Counted from the first letter of the stretch, positions 16,477-26,518 are shown. The stretch is DNA of 64,000 nucleotides from Bradyrhizobium manausense (GCF_018129685.1 NZ_JAFCLG010000023.1:21957-85956), one strand, 5' to 3'. Notes: generated by a model not told the origin, from the sequence alone. Numbers and translations: made by a program.

Positions 16477-17394
16477 ATGCGGTGGTGGACCGGTTTTTCC
16501 ATGTTCGCGGTGGCGCTGCTGGCCGCCGTGCCCGTTCACGCCGACAAGATCGACGTTGGCGGCACGGACCGCAGTTACATCGTGATGCGTTCGCCGAAGA
16601 AGCCCGCGCCCCTGGTCGTCGTGTTGCACGGCAAGACGCAGAGCGGCGCCGACATGGTGACGCGAACCGCGTGGCCGCTGGTCGCCAAGCGCGACGACTT
16701 TGCCGTGGTCTTCCCTGACGGCCTCAACCACGCCTGGGCCGATGCACGGCCCGACGAACGGCGCGCAGGCAACGGCCCACCCGAGGGCACCGACGATATC
16801 GCCTTCATCGCCGCGCTGGTGGACAAGCTCGTCAACGACGGCACGGCGGATGCGAAGCGCGTCTATGTCACTGGCATTTCCAATGGCGGCGCGATGGCCA
16901 TGACGCTGCTGTGCAATCGTGCCGATCTGTTTGCAGCCGGCGCAAGCGTCATCATGAACCTGACCGATGAATTGGCCGCCGCATGCCATCCATCGCGGTC
17001 GCTGCCGATGCTGATGATGAACGGCACGGTCGATCCGCTGATCCCCTATGAGGGTGGCCGCGGCACCAGCTATTTCGCCGCCAACGGCTATTGGTCGACG
17101 GAAAAGACGCTGGCGTTCTGGCGCGGCCTCAATGGCTGCGCGGCGGCCGACGCCGCCGTCACCGAACTGCCCGACAAAAATCCCAGCGACCAGTCCACCG
17201 TGACGCAGATCGCCTCGCGCTGCCCGCCGGGACACGATGTCGCGCTCTATCGCGTCAACAATGGCGGCCATCGCATGCCCGGGATGTTTCCCGATGCCCG
17301 CTTCCCGAAACTTGCCGCCGCCCTGCTCGGCCCGCAGAATGGCGACATCGACGGCGCCGAGACGATCTGGGCGTTCTTCAGCCGGTTTCCGTGA
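16477..17394 (+). CDS. Secreted alpha/beta hydrolase of the PHB depolymerase/feruloyl esterase type (LpqC-like)
   Basis: A 305-residue protein with a signal peptide (about residues 1-22, 'FSMFAVALLAAVPVHA'). The esterase domain shows 'PLVVVLHGKTQSG' (oxyanion hole), the nucleophile elbow 'VTGISNGGAMAM' with Ser in GISNG, an Asp region in 'NGTVDPLIPYEGG', and a late His in 'NNGGHRMPGM'. The three catalytic positions are therefore visible. Its natural ester is unknown; the family includes poly(3-hydroxybutyrate) and feruloyl esterases. It follows the FAD dehydrogenase at a 3-bp distance. Confidence 0.85.
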   Translation: MRWWTGFSMFAVALLAAVPVHADKIDVGGTDRSYIVMRSPKKPAPLVVVLHGKTQSGADMVTRTAWPLVAKRDDFAVVFPDGLNHAWADARPDERRAGNGPPEGTDDIAFIAALVDKLVNDGTADAKRVYVTGISNGGAMAMTLLCNRADLFAAGASVIMNLTDELAAACHPSRSLPMLMMNGTVDPLIPYEGGRGTSYFAANGYWSTEKTLAFWRGLNGCAAADAAVTELPDKNPSDQSTVTQIASRCPPGHDVALYRVNNGGHRMPGMFPDARFPKLAAALLGPQNGDIDGAETIWAFFSRFP

Positions 17395-17511
17395 GGCGCG
17401 CATGCATCGTCAGGATCGCATGCGTTGCCGGCAACGCATGCGTGCCCGGGGTGGCACAGCGAGGTGTGCTGCGCTAGACAGGGCCGCCATTCCCTTAAGG
17501 AGATCCCGCAA

Positions 17512-17862
17512 ATGAGCATTCAGCGTTTTGAAACCGGCCCGCGCATGAGCCAGGTCGTCGTGCATGGCTACACCGTCTATCTCGCCGGCGTCGTCGCCAG
17601 CAACGCGGCCGGTGAAAGCGTGACCAAGCAGACCCAGGACATCCTGAAGACCATCGACGGCCATCTCGCCAAGGCCGGCACCGACAAGTCGAAGCTGCTG
17701 TCGGCCACGATCTACATCACCGACATGAAGACGTTCCAGGAAATGAACGCCGTGTGGGACGGCTGGGTCTCGCCCGGCAACACCCCGGCCCGTGCCACGG
17801 TCGAGGCCAAGCTGGCCGCGCCGCAATACACCGTCGAGATCATGGTGACCGCGGCGAAGTGA
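17512..17862 (+). CDS. RidA family protein
   Basis: A 116-residue YjgF/YER057c/UK114 protein, which deaminates reactive enamine/imine intermediates or has related functions. Family features are 'SQVVVHGYTVYLAGVVASN', 'QTQDILKTIDGHLAKAGTDKSKLL' and the terminal 'ARATVEAKLAAPQYTVEIMV', where the catalytic Arg of the active group would sit (R in 'PARATVEA'). The ATG at 17512 follows AAGGAG at about nine bases. It is followed by a strong intrinsic terminator (17887-17923), so it is the last gene of its unit. Confidence 0.93.
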   Translation: MSIQRFETGPRMSQVVVHGYTVYLAGVVASNAAGESVTKQTQDILKTIDGHLAKAGTDKSKLLSATIYITDMKTFQEMNAVWDGWVSPGNTPARATVEAKLAAPQYTVEIMVTAAK

Positions 17863-17886
17863 TTTTTGCCGATTTCGCATGCGACA

Positions 17887-17923
17887 GGAGCGCGATGAAA
17901 CCATCATCGCGCTCCATTTTTTT
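17887..17923 (+). terminator. Intrinsic terminator after the RidA gene
   Basis: A perfect 12-bp stem, GGAGCGCGATGA (17887-17898) with TCATCGCGCTCC (17904-17915), a five-base loop, then A and seven T. This is a textbook Rho-independent terminator, 24 bp after the RidA stop. Confidence 0.9.
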
Positions 17924-18015
17924 GCGAACACATGATCTGCGAGGTAATCGATCCTCGCGCGCGAACCTTCGATAGTCAGTTCAGCCGAACCACGGCGCCA
18001 ACGAAGGAGAGCACC

Positions 18016-18381
18016 ATGACCGACCATGTCACCATCGCCCGCCGCTACATCGATCTTTGGAACGAACGCGCGCAAAATCGCCGCAGCGAATTGCTGGGCG
18101 AGTTCTGGACGGCGGATGCGAGCTACGTCGATCCGCTGATGAAGGGCGACGGCCGCGACGGCATCGATGCGCTGATATCAGGCGTGCAGCAGCGCTTCCC
18201 GGACTTCAGGTTCAGCCTGATCGGCGAGCCCGACGGCTACGGCGACCACGTGCGCTTTTCATGGGGCCTCGGCCCCGATGGTGTCGACAGCCCGATCAAG
18301 GGGACTGATTTCGCCGTGCTGAAGGAGGGGCGGATCAGGAGCATCACGGGATTTCTGGATCAGGTGCCCGCGGGGGCGTGA
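18016..18381 (+). CDS. SnoaL-like/nuclear transport factor 2 family protein
   Basis: A 121-residue NTF2-like fold ('RRYIDLWNERAQNRRSELLGEFWTADASYVDPLMKGDGRDGIDALI') of the group used for polyketide cyclases, ketosteroid isomerases and scavenger functions. It starts at ATG 18016, preceded by GAAGGAGAGC (strong Shine-Dalgarno). It has no other domain. Substrate unknown. It is a monocistronic gene between the RidA terminator and a palindromic repeat. Confidence 0.75.
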   Translation: MTDHVTIARRYIDLWNERAQNRRSELLGEFWTADASYVDPLMKGDGRDGIDALISGVQQRFPDFRFSLIGEPDGYGDHVRFSWGLGPDGVDSPIKGTDFAVLKEGRIRSITGFLDQVPAGA

Positions 18382-18400
18382 GGGGGCGCTCATGACTGTG

Positions 18401-18553
18401 CCCTCTCCACTTGCGGGAGAGGGCAGCTCCGCTGGTAGACAGGGAGTCACTCGGGTGAGGGGTATCTCTCGGCACGCGAGTCTCGAGCCGAGTTCGCCGA
18501 AAGAACCCCTCATCCGGCGCTTCGCGCCACCTTCTCCCGCAAGGGGAGAAGGG
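18401..18553. repeat. Intergenic palindromic repeat (family A)
   Basis: Arms CCCTCTCCACTTGCGGGAGAGGG at the left and CCTTCTCCCGCAAGGGGAGAAGG at the right, with a G+C-rich centre containing two inner inverted runs. It is convergent between the NTF2 gene and the leftward lactonase gene. Confidence 0.65.
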
Positions 18554-18569
18554 ACACCGAGTTCGCGAC

Positions 18570-19418
18570 TCAGGCAGCCGGCAACCGATACGCCGCCTTT
18601 GCATTCACGGCAAACGCCTTGTCGCGCACGCTCGCACCTAACTTCGCCAGGCACGCCTCCAGCGCGCCCTTGATCTCGGCATAGCTCCCTGCGAGCAGAC
18701 ACACCGGCCAGTCCGAGCCGAAGATCAGGCGATCCTCGCCAAAGCAATTCGCAACGTGCTGGAGATACGGAAACAGCCGCTCCGCATCCCAATCGTTCCA
18801 TTTCGCTTCGGTGGCGAGCCCTGACACCTTGCACCAGACATTGCCGCAGGCCGCGAGCGCTGCGATGCGATCGGACCATTCGGCGCTGCCGCCATCGGCG
18901 ATCGGCGGCTTTGCGGCGTGGTCGAGCACGAAACGGCCCTGCGGAAAGGCTCTTGCGGTTGCGATGGCGGCGGGCAGCTCGCGGGTGCGGACGAGGAAAT
19001 CGTAGGTGAGGTCACGGCCGAACAGTGCAGCCAGTCCGCGCTGAACGTCGGCGCGCAGCAGCCAGTCGGGATCGGCCTCGTCATGAACCTGGTGGCGGAT
19101 GCCGACGAGCTTTGCCCCGCCCGGCAAGATGCGCAGACGATCGAGCGTGTCGCCGAGGGCGGCATCGGTCAAATCGGCCCAGCCGACGACGCCGATGACG
19201 GAGGGCGTGGCATGCGCGACTTGCAGGAACTCATCGGTCTCCTCGAGCGACGAGCGGCATTGCACCACGATGCTCGCGTCGATGCCGTTCGACTGCATCA
19301 GCGGGGCGAGATCGGCGGGACCGAAGGCGCGGCGGATCGGCGCAAGCTCAGGGGCCATCATCCAGGGGTAGTCGGCGCGCGCGGGATCCCAGAAGTGCTG
19401 GTGGGCGTCGATTGCCAT
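18570..19418 (-). CDS. Amidohydrolase/lactonase-like TIM-barrel protein (COG3618 type)
   Basis: A 282-residue metal-dependent hydrolase of the L-fuconolactonase/PMI-like amidohydrolase group. It begins with 'AIDAHQHFWDP', which carries the HxH metal pair, and has 'GRFVLDHAAKPPI' and 'RLIFGSDWPVCL' later, the Asp/His positions of this superfamily. In characterised members the enzyme opens sugar-acid lactones. Its start lies 3 bp after the upstream aldo/keto reductase stop, so the two probably work in sequence: sugar to lactone to sugar acid. This is inference from context. Confidence 0.85.
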   Translation of the reverse strand: MAIDAHQHFWDPARADYPWMMAPELAPIRRAFGPADLAPLMQSNGIDASIVVQCRSSLEETDEFLQVAHATPSVIGVVGWADLTDAALGDTLDRLRILPGGAKLVGIRHQVHDEADPDWLLRADVQRGLAALFGRDLTYDFLVRTRELPAAIATARAFPQGRFVLDHAAKPPIADGGSAEWSDRIAALAACGNVWCKVSGLATEAKWNDWDAERLFPYLQHVANCFGEDRLIFGSDWPVCLLAGSYAEIKGALEACLAKLGASVRDKAFAVNAKAAYRLPAA

Positions 19419-19421
19419 GGC

Positions 19422-20396
19422 TCACGCTCCGCCCGGCAGCGGCGCCCGCGCATCGACGAGCTTTTTGGCGCGCAGCTCGTGCCAGAAGGCTTGCGGCACC
19501 GCGCGCTCCGACATCGCGATGTTGTCGGCGACCTCGGCAGCGTTGCGCGCCCCCGTCACCGCAACCGTGACGGCCGGATGCGCCATGCAGAACTGGAACG
19601 CTGCCGCCTTCAACTCGGTACCGTGCTTGCGGCAGAGCTGGTCGAGTTCGAGCGCGCGCGCAACGAGCGCGGCGTCGGCGTCCTCATAGTTGAACTTCGC
19701 ACCGCTGTGCGGATCGGCCAGAATGCCGCTGTTGTAGATGCCGCCGAGCAGGATGCCGATGTTCTTCGTCGTGCAAACCGGAAACAGCGCATCCAGCGCA
19801 CCCTGGTCGAGCAGCGTGTAGCGGCCGGCGAGCAGGAAGCAGTCGACCGGGACTGTTTCGGCGAAACGCGTGAGCATCTCGGATTGGTTCATGCCGGAAC
19901 CGATCGCCTTGACAGTGCCGTCATCGCGCAGCCGCATCAGCGCACGGAAGGCGCCGTTGACGGCATCGTCATAATGATCATCGGGATCGTGTACGAGCAG
20001 CACATCGACGCGATCGAGCCCGAGGCGGTCGAGGCTGTCCTCCATCGAGCGCATCACCCCGTCATAGCTGAAGTCGAATCGCGGCCGCAGCGCGGGCGCG
20101 CCTTTGTAGTGATCGTCTTCGGTCGCATTGGTCTCGGGACGCAGCAACCGTCCGACCTTGGTCGAGATCGCGAACTCGTCGCGCTTCTGCTGCCGCAGGA
20201 AGGCACCCAGCCGACGCTCGGCGAGGCCAAATCCGTAAAGCGGTGCGGTGTCGAAGAAGCGGACACCGAGCGACCAGGCCTGCGCGATCGTGGCCTCCGC
20301 ATCCTCATCGCTGACCGCCGAGAACAATCCGCCGAGCGGCGCTGTTCCAAGACCGATCGACGTGACGTCGAGATTAGCTAGCCGCGCTGTTCTCAT
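19422..20396 (-). CDS. Aldo/keto reductase of the D-threo-aldose (L-fucose) dehydrogenase type
   Basis: A 324-residue AKR protein. Catalytic residues: Asp and Tyr in 'FFDTAPLYGFGLAERRLG', Lys in 'FAISTKVGRLLRP' and His in 'VDVLLVHDPDDH'. The long loop after 'RLLRPE' and the sugar-dehydrogenase-like layout fit NAD(P)-dependent aldose 1-dehydrogenases, which give a 1,5-lactone. The next gene encodes a lactonase-like amidohydrolase. ATG 20396 was chosen over an in-frame upstream Met because the region between is a palindromic repeat. It follows the sugar ABC cluster on the same strand, at about 280 bp. Confidence 0.85.
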   Translation of the reverse strand: MRTARLANLDVTSIGLGTAPLGGLFSAVSDEDAEATIAQAWSLGVRFFDTAPLYGFGLAERRLGAFLRQQKRDEFAISTKVGRLLRPETNATEDDHYKGAPALRPRFDFSYDGVMRSMEDSLDRLGLDRVDVLLVHDPDDHYDDAVNGAFRALMRLRDDGTVKAIGSGMNQSEMLTRFAETVPVDCFLLAGRYTLLDQGALDALFPVCTTKNIGILLGGIYNSGILADPHSGAKFNYEDADAALVARALELDQLCRKHGTELKAAAFQFCMAHPAVTVAVTGARNAAEVADNIAMSERAVPQAFWHELRAKKLVDARAPLPGGA

Positions 20397-20419
20397 CGTA
20401 CTCACCTTGCGGGCTCTCC

Positions 20420-20580
20420 CACCCTCCCCTGGAGGGGGAGGGTCGATCGCGCGCAGCGCGAGCGGGGTGGGGTGATCTCTCCACCCGGGCAGTGTTCGAC
20501 GCGGAGAGACTTTCACCCCACCCCGCTACGCATTTCGCTGCGCTACATGCGTAGCGACCCTCCCCCTCCAGGGGAGGGTA
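20420..20580. repeat. Large inverted repeat with CCTCCCCTGGAGG arms
   Basis: 'ACCCTCCCCTGGAGGGGGAG' near 20421 is answered by an inverted copy at 20557-20580. The arms continue as 'GCGAGCGGGGTGGGG' and 'CCCCACCCCGCTACGC'. A second short perfect palindrome follows at 20615-20643. It separates the aldo/keto reductase start from the sugar-binding protein stop. Confidence 0.7.
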
Positions 20581-20614
20581 AGACGCATCACGCCCCCGGG
20601 TTCGCTACGCGAAG

Positions 20615-20643
20615 CCACCCTCTCCCACAAAGGGAGAGGGTGG
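20615..20643. repeat. Short perfect inverted repeat (CCACCCTCTCCC...GGGAGAGGGTGG)
   Basis: A 12-base arm on each side of a five-base centre. It lies 32 bp downstream of the binding-protein stop (leftward gene) and could act as the transcript end. No T-run follows. Confidence 0.5.
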
Positions 20644-20674
20644 TCGGGGCAGGAACGTTGGGCTGGTAACGTTC

Positions 20675-21607
20675 CTACTTCAACAGCTGAGCGACGTTGT
20701 CCTTCGTCACCAGATCGAGACCGGTGTAGATCACCTCCGGAACCTTCTGGCCCTTCTTGATCGCGAGCAACGTGTCCATCGACTTCTCGCCCATTTCGAA
20801 CGGACGCTGACCGGTGAGCGCGTTGGAGTAGCCGTCGCGCAGCAGTTCGAGCTGCATCTTCAGCGTATCGGCGACGACAAGCGTGAACTTGCCGGCGTCG
20901 ATGTCCTTCTTGTTCTTGTTGACGAAGGCCTTGTAGCCCTCAGGCGCGAACATCGGCCAGCCGCCGATCGGGACGATCGCGGCAAGGTCGGGCGTCGCGG
21001 TGCGCAGGTCCGCCATCTGCTGAACCGCAAGCGCGGAATCGTCGTTGCAGAAGGTCGGCGAGCCCTGGACCTCGACCCACTTGGAGCCCTTGAGCGCTTC
21101 GCGGACACCATCGACACGCTCGGCAAGGTTCTTCGCACCCGGCCCGCCGGAGACGATGGCATATTTGCCGCCCTCGGGCCGGAGCTGCAGCAATTGCTTG
21201 CCCAGCGCCAGGCCGAAGTCCTTGTTGTTGGTGCCGATATAGGCGAGCCGCTTGGAGCCCGGCGCATCCGCGTCAAACGTGATGACGGGGATGCCGGCTG
21301 CAGCCGCCGCGTCGATCGACTTGGTCATCGCCGCGACGTCCGCAACCGAGATGGCGAGCCCATCCACCTTCTGGGTGATGAAGTCCTGGATGATCTGCGC
21401 CTGCGTCGCCGGTTCGTGCTCGATCGGCCCCTTGTAGATGCACTCGACATTGCCGAGTTCCTTGGCGCGCTTCATGCAGCCGTCGCGGGCCACGTCGAAG
21501 AACGGATTGTTCATCGCCTTGGGAACGACGGCAAACTTGTAGGTCTGCGCAAACGCCGGTGTCGCCATCATCGCGATGGTCAAGCCGGCCAACAGAAACT
21601 TCTTCAT
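20675..21607 (-). CDS. Sugar ABC transporter substrate-binding protein (Peripla_BP_4 type)
   Basis: A 310-residue periplasmic protein with a signal peptide (1-20, 'KKFLLAGLTIAMMATPAFA'). The mature domain begins 'YKFAVVPKAMNNPFFDVARDG', the pattern of pentose/hexose binders such as RbsB/FrcB, and continues with 'FDADAPGSKRLAYIGTNNKDFG'. It is the extracellular receptor for the permease and ATPase behind it. The gene lies 195 bp after the permease; this gap holds a palindromic repeat that could set its expression above or apart from the membrane parts. The sugar is probably a pentose, judging by xylA/xylB in the cluster. Confidence 0.9.
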   Translation of the reverse strand: MKKFLLAGLTIAMMATPAFAQTYKFAVVPKAMNNPFFDVARDGCMKRAKELGNVECIYKGPIEHEPATQAQIIQDFITQKVDGLAISVADVAAMTKSIDAAAAAGIPVITFDADAPGSKRLAYIGTNNKDFGLALGKQLLQLRPEGGKYAIVSGGPGAKNLAERVDGVREALKGSKWVEVQGSPTFCNDDSALAVQQMADLRTATPDLAAIVPIGGWPMFAPEGYKAFVNKNKKDIDAGKFTLVVADTLKMQLELLRDGYSNALTGQRPFEMGEKSMDTLLAIKKGQKVPEVIYTGLDLVTKDNVAQLLK

Positions 21608-21700
21608 TACTTTCCCTCCACACTGTGATGCCTATCCATTTGTGATGTGATGCTCCGGCAGGCGGATAGACGATCTTTCGTTGTCCTTCCGGAGTAACCC

Positions 21701-21801
21701 TCTGAAGCGCGATGCGCTTCGGTTCTTTGTTTGAGCATGATCTTGTCGGAAAACCGCTTCACACTTTGCGCTGGCGCGGCCCTCCGGGTCCGGATCATGC
21801 T
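21701..21801. repeat. Palindromic repeat between sugar permease and binding-protein genes
   Basis: Contains GAAGCGC-GAT-GCGCTTC (21704-21720) and then an element with GAGCATGATC and GATCATGCTT at its ends, with a central 'GGCCCTCCGGGTCC' palindrome. The whole resembles a widespread Bradyrhizobium intergenic repeat. It lies inside the transport operon. Confidence 0.65.
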
Positions 21802-22871
21802 TTAACTCATGCGCGAGCGGATGCGGTCGACCAGCACGGCAAGGATGATGATCACGCCCACCAGCGTCTGCTGCCAGTAGGAGTTGACCTGCGCGAGCAC
21901 GAGGCCGTTGCGGATCACCTCCAGCAGCACGCAGCCGACGATGGCGCCGAGCGGACCGCCGAGTCCGCCGGCGAGGTTGGCGCCGCCGATGACCGCGGCG
22001 GCAATGACGTTGAGCTCGTAGGACGTCGCCATGTTGGCCGGCGCGGATCCCAGCCAGCCCGAGATGATGATTCCCTGCAGCCCGGCGGCGAGCGCGCAGA
22101 TCACATAGACCTCGATCTTCACGCGGACGACCGGGATGCCGGTCAGTTCGGCCGCCTTCTCGTTGCCGCCGAGCGCGAAGACGTGGCGGCCGAAGCTGGT
22201 GTGATGCAGCACAACCGCCATGATGGCGGCAAGTATCACCAGATAGATGAAGGGCGCTGGCACGCCGAACACGTCGCCCGAGGTCAATGCGTAGAAATAT
22301 TCGGCATCGGGGCCGCCCGGAAAGCTGCCGCGGCCGTTCGAGACGACATAAGCGAGCCCACGTACGATCGAGAGCATGCCGAGCGTGGTGACAAAGGGCG
22401 ACAGCCCGAGCACCGCAATGCAGAAGCCGTTGACGAGCCCGACGACGAACGCGGTGAGCAGCCCTGCAAGCACCGAGATCACAAGAATCAATCCGGGCAC
22501 GTTGGCGACGACCGTCTTGCCGTCGGCGGCCATATGCACGAAAGGCGATCCCGGCGCCGACAGCTCGACCATGACCATCGAGGTGATCATTGCGGAGAAA
22601 CACATCATCGAGCCGACCGAGAGATCAATGCCGCCGGTGATGATGACGAAGGTGATTCCGAGCGTGGCAATGGCGATGAAGGAAAAGTTCTTCGCCACGT
22701 TCTGCATGTTGCCCTCGGTGAAGAAATAGGGGCTGGCAAAATGCATCACGACCATCAGCATCAGGAGTGCCGCCAGCACGTAGCCGGTCTGCGACGCGAA
22801 GATGCCGCGCCGCCACCATTTGACTTTGCTGACGTTCGAGAAATCGATCGGGGATTCCAAGGGCATGGCCA

Positions 22872-22872
<1 letters not shown>
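21802..22872 (-). CDS. Sugar ABC transporter permease
   Basis: A 356-residue polytopic protein of the RbsC/FrcC type with about nine to ten transmembrane helices. The first hydrophobic segment begins after 'KVKWWRRGIFASQTG'. The family loop 'GITFVIITGGIDLSVGSMM' and 'GLVNGFCIAVLGLSPFVTTLGML' carry the EAA-like contact region. ATG 22872 overlaps the ATPase stop by one base (TAATG), so synthesis is coupled. The upstream in-frame Met at 22986 would lie within the ATPase gene and is rejected. Confidence 0.92.
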
Positions 22873-23636
<764 letters not shown>

Positions 23637-23648
23637 GCTCGGCCTCGC

Positions 23649-24971
23649 TCAGACGTACCGGTTGACGAGAGATTCAAGATATTCCTGACGGCCCGACCGC
23701 GGCTGCGGATCGAAGCCGGGGGCAAGCGCACGATCAGAGAGATCGGCCAGCGAGCGCTTGCCTGCCATGATCGCCTGCCCCTCGCTGCTGTCCCATCCCG
23801 CATAGCGCTCGGTGACGGGCCCGGTCAGCGCCTCGGCGTCGAGCATGTCGACCGCGGCGAGCAGCGCCCGTGCACAGGCATCCATCGAACCGACATGGGC
23901 GTGGATGAGATCATCGGGGTCGATCGATTGACGCCTGATCTTGGCGTCGAAATTGAGACCGCCGGTGGTGAAGCCGCCTGCCTTGACCATATCGTGGAAT
24001 ACCAGTGCCAGTTCCGGCACGTTCATGGCGAACTGGTCGGTGTCCCAGCCAAGCAGATCATCGCCGCGGTTGATGTCGAGCGAGCCGAACACGCCGAGCG
24101 CCTGGGCCAGCGCGACCTCATGCTGGAACGAATGACCGGCGAGAATGGCATGGTTCTGCTCGATGTTGAGCTTGACGTCCTTGAGCAGGTCGTAGCGCTG
24201 CAGGAAACCGTAGCAGGTCGCGACGTCGAAATCATATTGATGCTTGGTCGGCTCCTTCGGCTTGGGCTCGATCAGGAGTGGTCCCTTGAAGCCGATCTTG
24301 TGCTTGTGCTCGACGACGAGCGAGACGAAGCGGCCGAGCTGGTCGAGCTCGCGCTTGAGATCGGTGTTGAGCAGGGTCTCGTAGCCCTCGCGGCCGCCCC
24401 ACAGCACGTAGTTCTGCCCGCCGAGGCGGTTCGTCACCTCGAGCGCGGCGCGGACCTGGCCGGCGGCATAAGTGAAGATGTCAGGATCCGGATTGGTCGC
24501 AGCGCCTGCCATATAGCGGCGATGCGTGAACAAATTGGCGGTACCCCAGAGCAGCCGCACCTTCGCCGACGCCATCTTCTTCTCGAAGATGTCGCCGATC
24601 GCATTGAGGTTGGCGACGGATTCAGCGAGCGTCGCGCCTTCGGGCGCAGCATCGACATCGTGAAACGTGAAGAACGGCACGTCGAGCAGGCGGAACAGCT
24701 CGAAGGCAATGTCGGCCTTGGCACGCGCCATCGCCATGGCATCGGAGCCATGATGCCACGGGCGCAGGAACGTCTCCCCGCCGAAGGGATCGCCGCCGGG
24801 CCAGCAGAACGAATGCCAGTAGCAGACCGCAAAGCGCAGATGATCCTCGAGCCGCTTGCCGCGCACGACGCGGTCCTTGTCATACCAACGGAAGGCCAGC
24901 GGGTTTTTGGCGTCCTTGCCGCCATAGGCGACCGGGTCGGCTGCGCCGAAGAATTTGGGTAACGCGTTCAC
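23649..24971 (-). CDS. xylA: Xylose isomerase
   Basis: A 440-residue enzyme that converts D-xylose to D-xylulose (metal dependent). Features include 'FFTFHDVDAAPEGATLAESV', 'WGGREGYETLLNTDLKREL', 'LLIEPKPKEPTKHQYDFD' and 'ILAGHSFQHEVALAQALGVFGSLDINRGD', the metal-site motifs of the family. The start is GTG at 24971; the TGA of the upstream kinase gene overlaps it (GTGA), so synthesis is coupled. An ATG further upstream would overlap the kinase reading frame. Length matches the family. Confidence 0.95.
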   Translation of the reverse strand: MNALPKFFGAADPVAYGGKDAKNPLAFRWYDKDRVVRGKRLEDHLRFAVCYWHSFCWPGGDPFGGETFLRPWHHGSDAMAMARAKADIAFELFRLLDVPFFTFHDVDAAPEGATLAESVANLNAIGDIFEKKMASAKVRLLWGTANLFTHRRYMAGAATNPDPDIFTYAAGQVRAALEVTNRLGGQNYVLWGGREGYETLLNTDLKRELDQLGRFVSLVVEHKHKIGFKGPLLIEPKPKEPTKHQYDFDVATCYGFLQRYDLLKDVKLNIEQNHAILAGHSFQHEVALAQALGVFGSLDINRGDDLLGWDTDQFAMNVPELALVFHDMVKAGGFTTGGLNFDAKIRRQSIDPDDLIHAHVGSMDACARALLAAVDMLDAEALTGPVTERYAGWDSSEGQAIMAGKRSLADLSDRALAPGFDPQPRSGRQEYLESLVNRYV

Positions 24972-26425
24972 TGGGAAAACTCCTTCAGCGCGGGATAGAG
25001 CTTGCGCCACTGGTGATAGGCCTCGTCATAGGCCGCAGTGCGCGACGGGTCTGGTGTGAATGTCGCAAGGCGCCGCGGACGCGTGCAGACTTGCGCTGCA
25101 TGTTCGCCGGTGACGGCGAGCCGGCCGAGCCGGGCGGCGCCGAGCGCGGCACCGACCTCGCCCTCCTCGACGCGGTGCACCGGAATGCCGAGCACGTCGG
25201 CGCAGATCTGCGCCCAGAGCGCCGAGCGCGAGCCGCCGCCGACAAGGTCGACTTCCGCGATGGCCGAGCTGGCACTGGCGAGTGCCGCAAGATTGTCGCG
25301 TGCGGCAAAGGCAACGCCTTCGAGCACGGCCTGCACCATCGCGTCGCGCCCGGTGGCGCCGCGCAGGCCGATGAAGGCGCCCGCCGCGGCCGCATCGTTG
25401 TGCGGCGTGCGCTCGCCGTCGAGATAGGGGAGAAATTTCACGGAGCTGGGTCCAGCCACGGTGTCGCCGAGCGGCGCGAGCAGCGCGGCGGCAGGCGTCG
25501 CCATCACGCCGGAGAGCCACGCCAGCGACGCGGCGGCCGAGAGCATCACGCCCATCTGATGCCAGAGGCCGGGCAGCGCATGACAGAAGGCGTGCACGGC
25601 CGAACTGGGGGCGGGGGCAAAATTGTCGGTGACGCGGAAGATGACGCCGGAGGTGCCGAGCGACAGGAAGGCATCGCCAGGCGCGATCGCCCCTAACCCG
25701 ATCGCGCTCGCCGCGTTATCGCCGGCGCCGCCGGCTACGACCACGTTGTTCGCCATGCCCCAGCGTTGCGCGAACTCGCCCGCAAGCGTTGCGCTCGCAT
25801 CGCTGCCCTCGACCAGGCGCGGCATGTGGTGCAGGTCGAGCCCGGTGGCGTGCAGCAGCAGCGCCGACCAGCGGCGCTGGCCGACGTCGAGCCAGAGCGT
25901 CCCGGCGGCATCGGACATGTCCTCGACCATCTCGCCGGTCAGGCGAAAGCGGACATAGGCTTTTGGCAGCAGCACCTTGGCGACGCGCTCAAAGACCTCG
26001 GGCTCATGCCTGGAGACCCAGAGCAGTTTTGGCGCCGTGAATCCCGGCATCGCGAGATTGCCGGCGATCGCATGCAGCGACGGGCATCGACGTTCGAGCC
26101 GCTCGCATTCGGCATGCGACCTGCCGTCGTTCCAGAGGATCGCCGGGCGCAGTGGGCGGCCGTCGTCGCCGAGCAGGGTCGCCCCGTGCATCTGGCCGGA
26201 GAGGCCGATGCCACGCACGCCGGCCACATCACGCGGATGCGAGGCCGCCAGATCATCGACGGCGCCGATGGCCGCCTCGACCCACGAATCCGGATCCTGC
26301 TCGGACCACAGCGGCTGGGGATGCGACAGCGCAAGCTCGCGCGCAGCCGTCGCGACCACCGCGCCAGCCTCGTTCACGAGCACCGCTTTCACACCGGAGG
26401 TGCCGATGTCTATTCCGAGATACAA
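24968..26425 (-). CDS. xylB: Xylulokinase
   Basis: A 485-residue sugar kinase of the FGGY family that phosphorylates D-xylulose to xylulose-5-phosphate. The N-terminal phosphate loop is 'YLGIDIGTSGVKAVLVNEAG', the FGGY signature region includes 'GLSGQMHGATLLG' and 'RPAILWNDGRSH', and 'GGGSRSALWAQICADVL' marks the C-terminal domain. The gene is first in the transport/catabolic part of the operon, 93 bp after the LacI-type regulator gene. No LacI-like operator is seen in that 93-bp gap. Confidence 0.95.
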   Translation of the reverse strand: MYLGIDIGTSGVKAVLVNEAGAVVATAARELALSHPQPLWSEQDPDSWVEAAIGAVDDLAASHPRDVAGVRGIGLSGQMHGATLLGDDGRPLRPAILWNDGRSHAECERLERRCPSLHAIAGNLAMPGFTAPKLLWVSRHEPEVFERVAKVLLPKAYVRFRLTGEMVEDMSDAAGTLWLDVGQRRWSALLLHATGLDLHHMPRLVEGSDASATLAGEFAQRWGMANNVVVAGGAGDNAASAIGLGAIAPGDAFLSLGTSGVIFRVTDNFAPAPSSAVHAFCHALPGLWHQMGVMLSAAASLAWLSGVMATPAAALLAPLGDTVAGPSSVKFLPYLDGERTPHNDAAAAGAFIGLRGATGRDAMVQAVLEGVAFAARDNLAALASASSAIAEVDLVGGGSRSALWAQICADVLGIPVHRVEEGEVGAALGAARLGRLAVTGEHAAQVCTRPRRLATFTPDPSRTAAYDEAYHQWRKLYPALKEFSQ

Positions 26426-26518
26426 GTCCGTCCTCCCCTTCCCTGTTGCAGTGCACGAACTGACGTCGCGCTTTCGGCAATCGGCCTCGATACAAAAAAG
26501 TAGCGCCGCGCCTTTCGG

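Noticed and set aside
15220..17403. A 727-residue open frame on the minus strand
   Set aside because: It runs opposite the FAD dehydrogenase and esterase genes, both with clear motifs. High-GC codon use gives such antisense frames; composition is Arg/Ala/His-rich and unlike a real protein.
18918..20381. A 487-residue plus-strand frame
   Set aside because: Antisense to the amidohydrolase and aldo/keto reductase; no motif.
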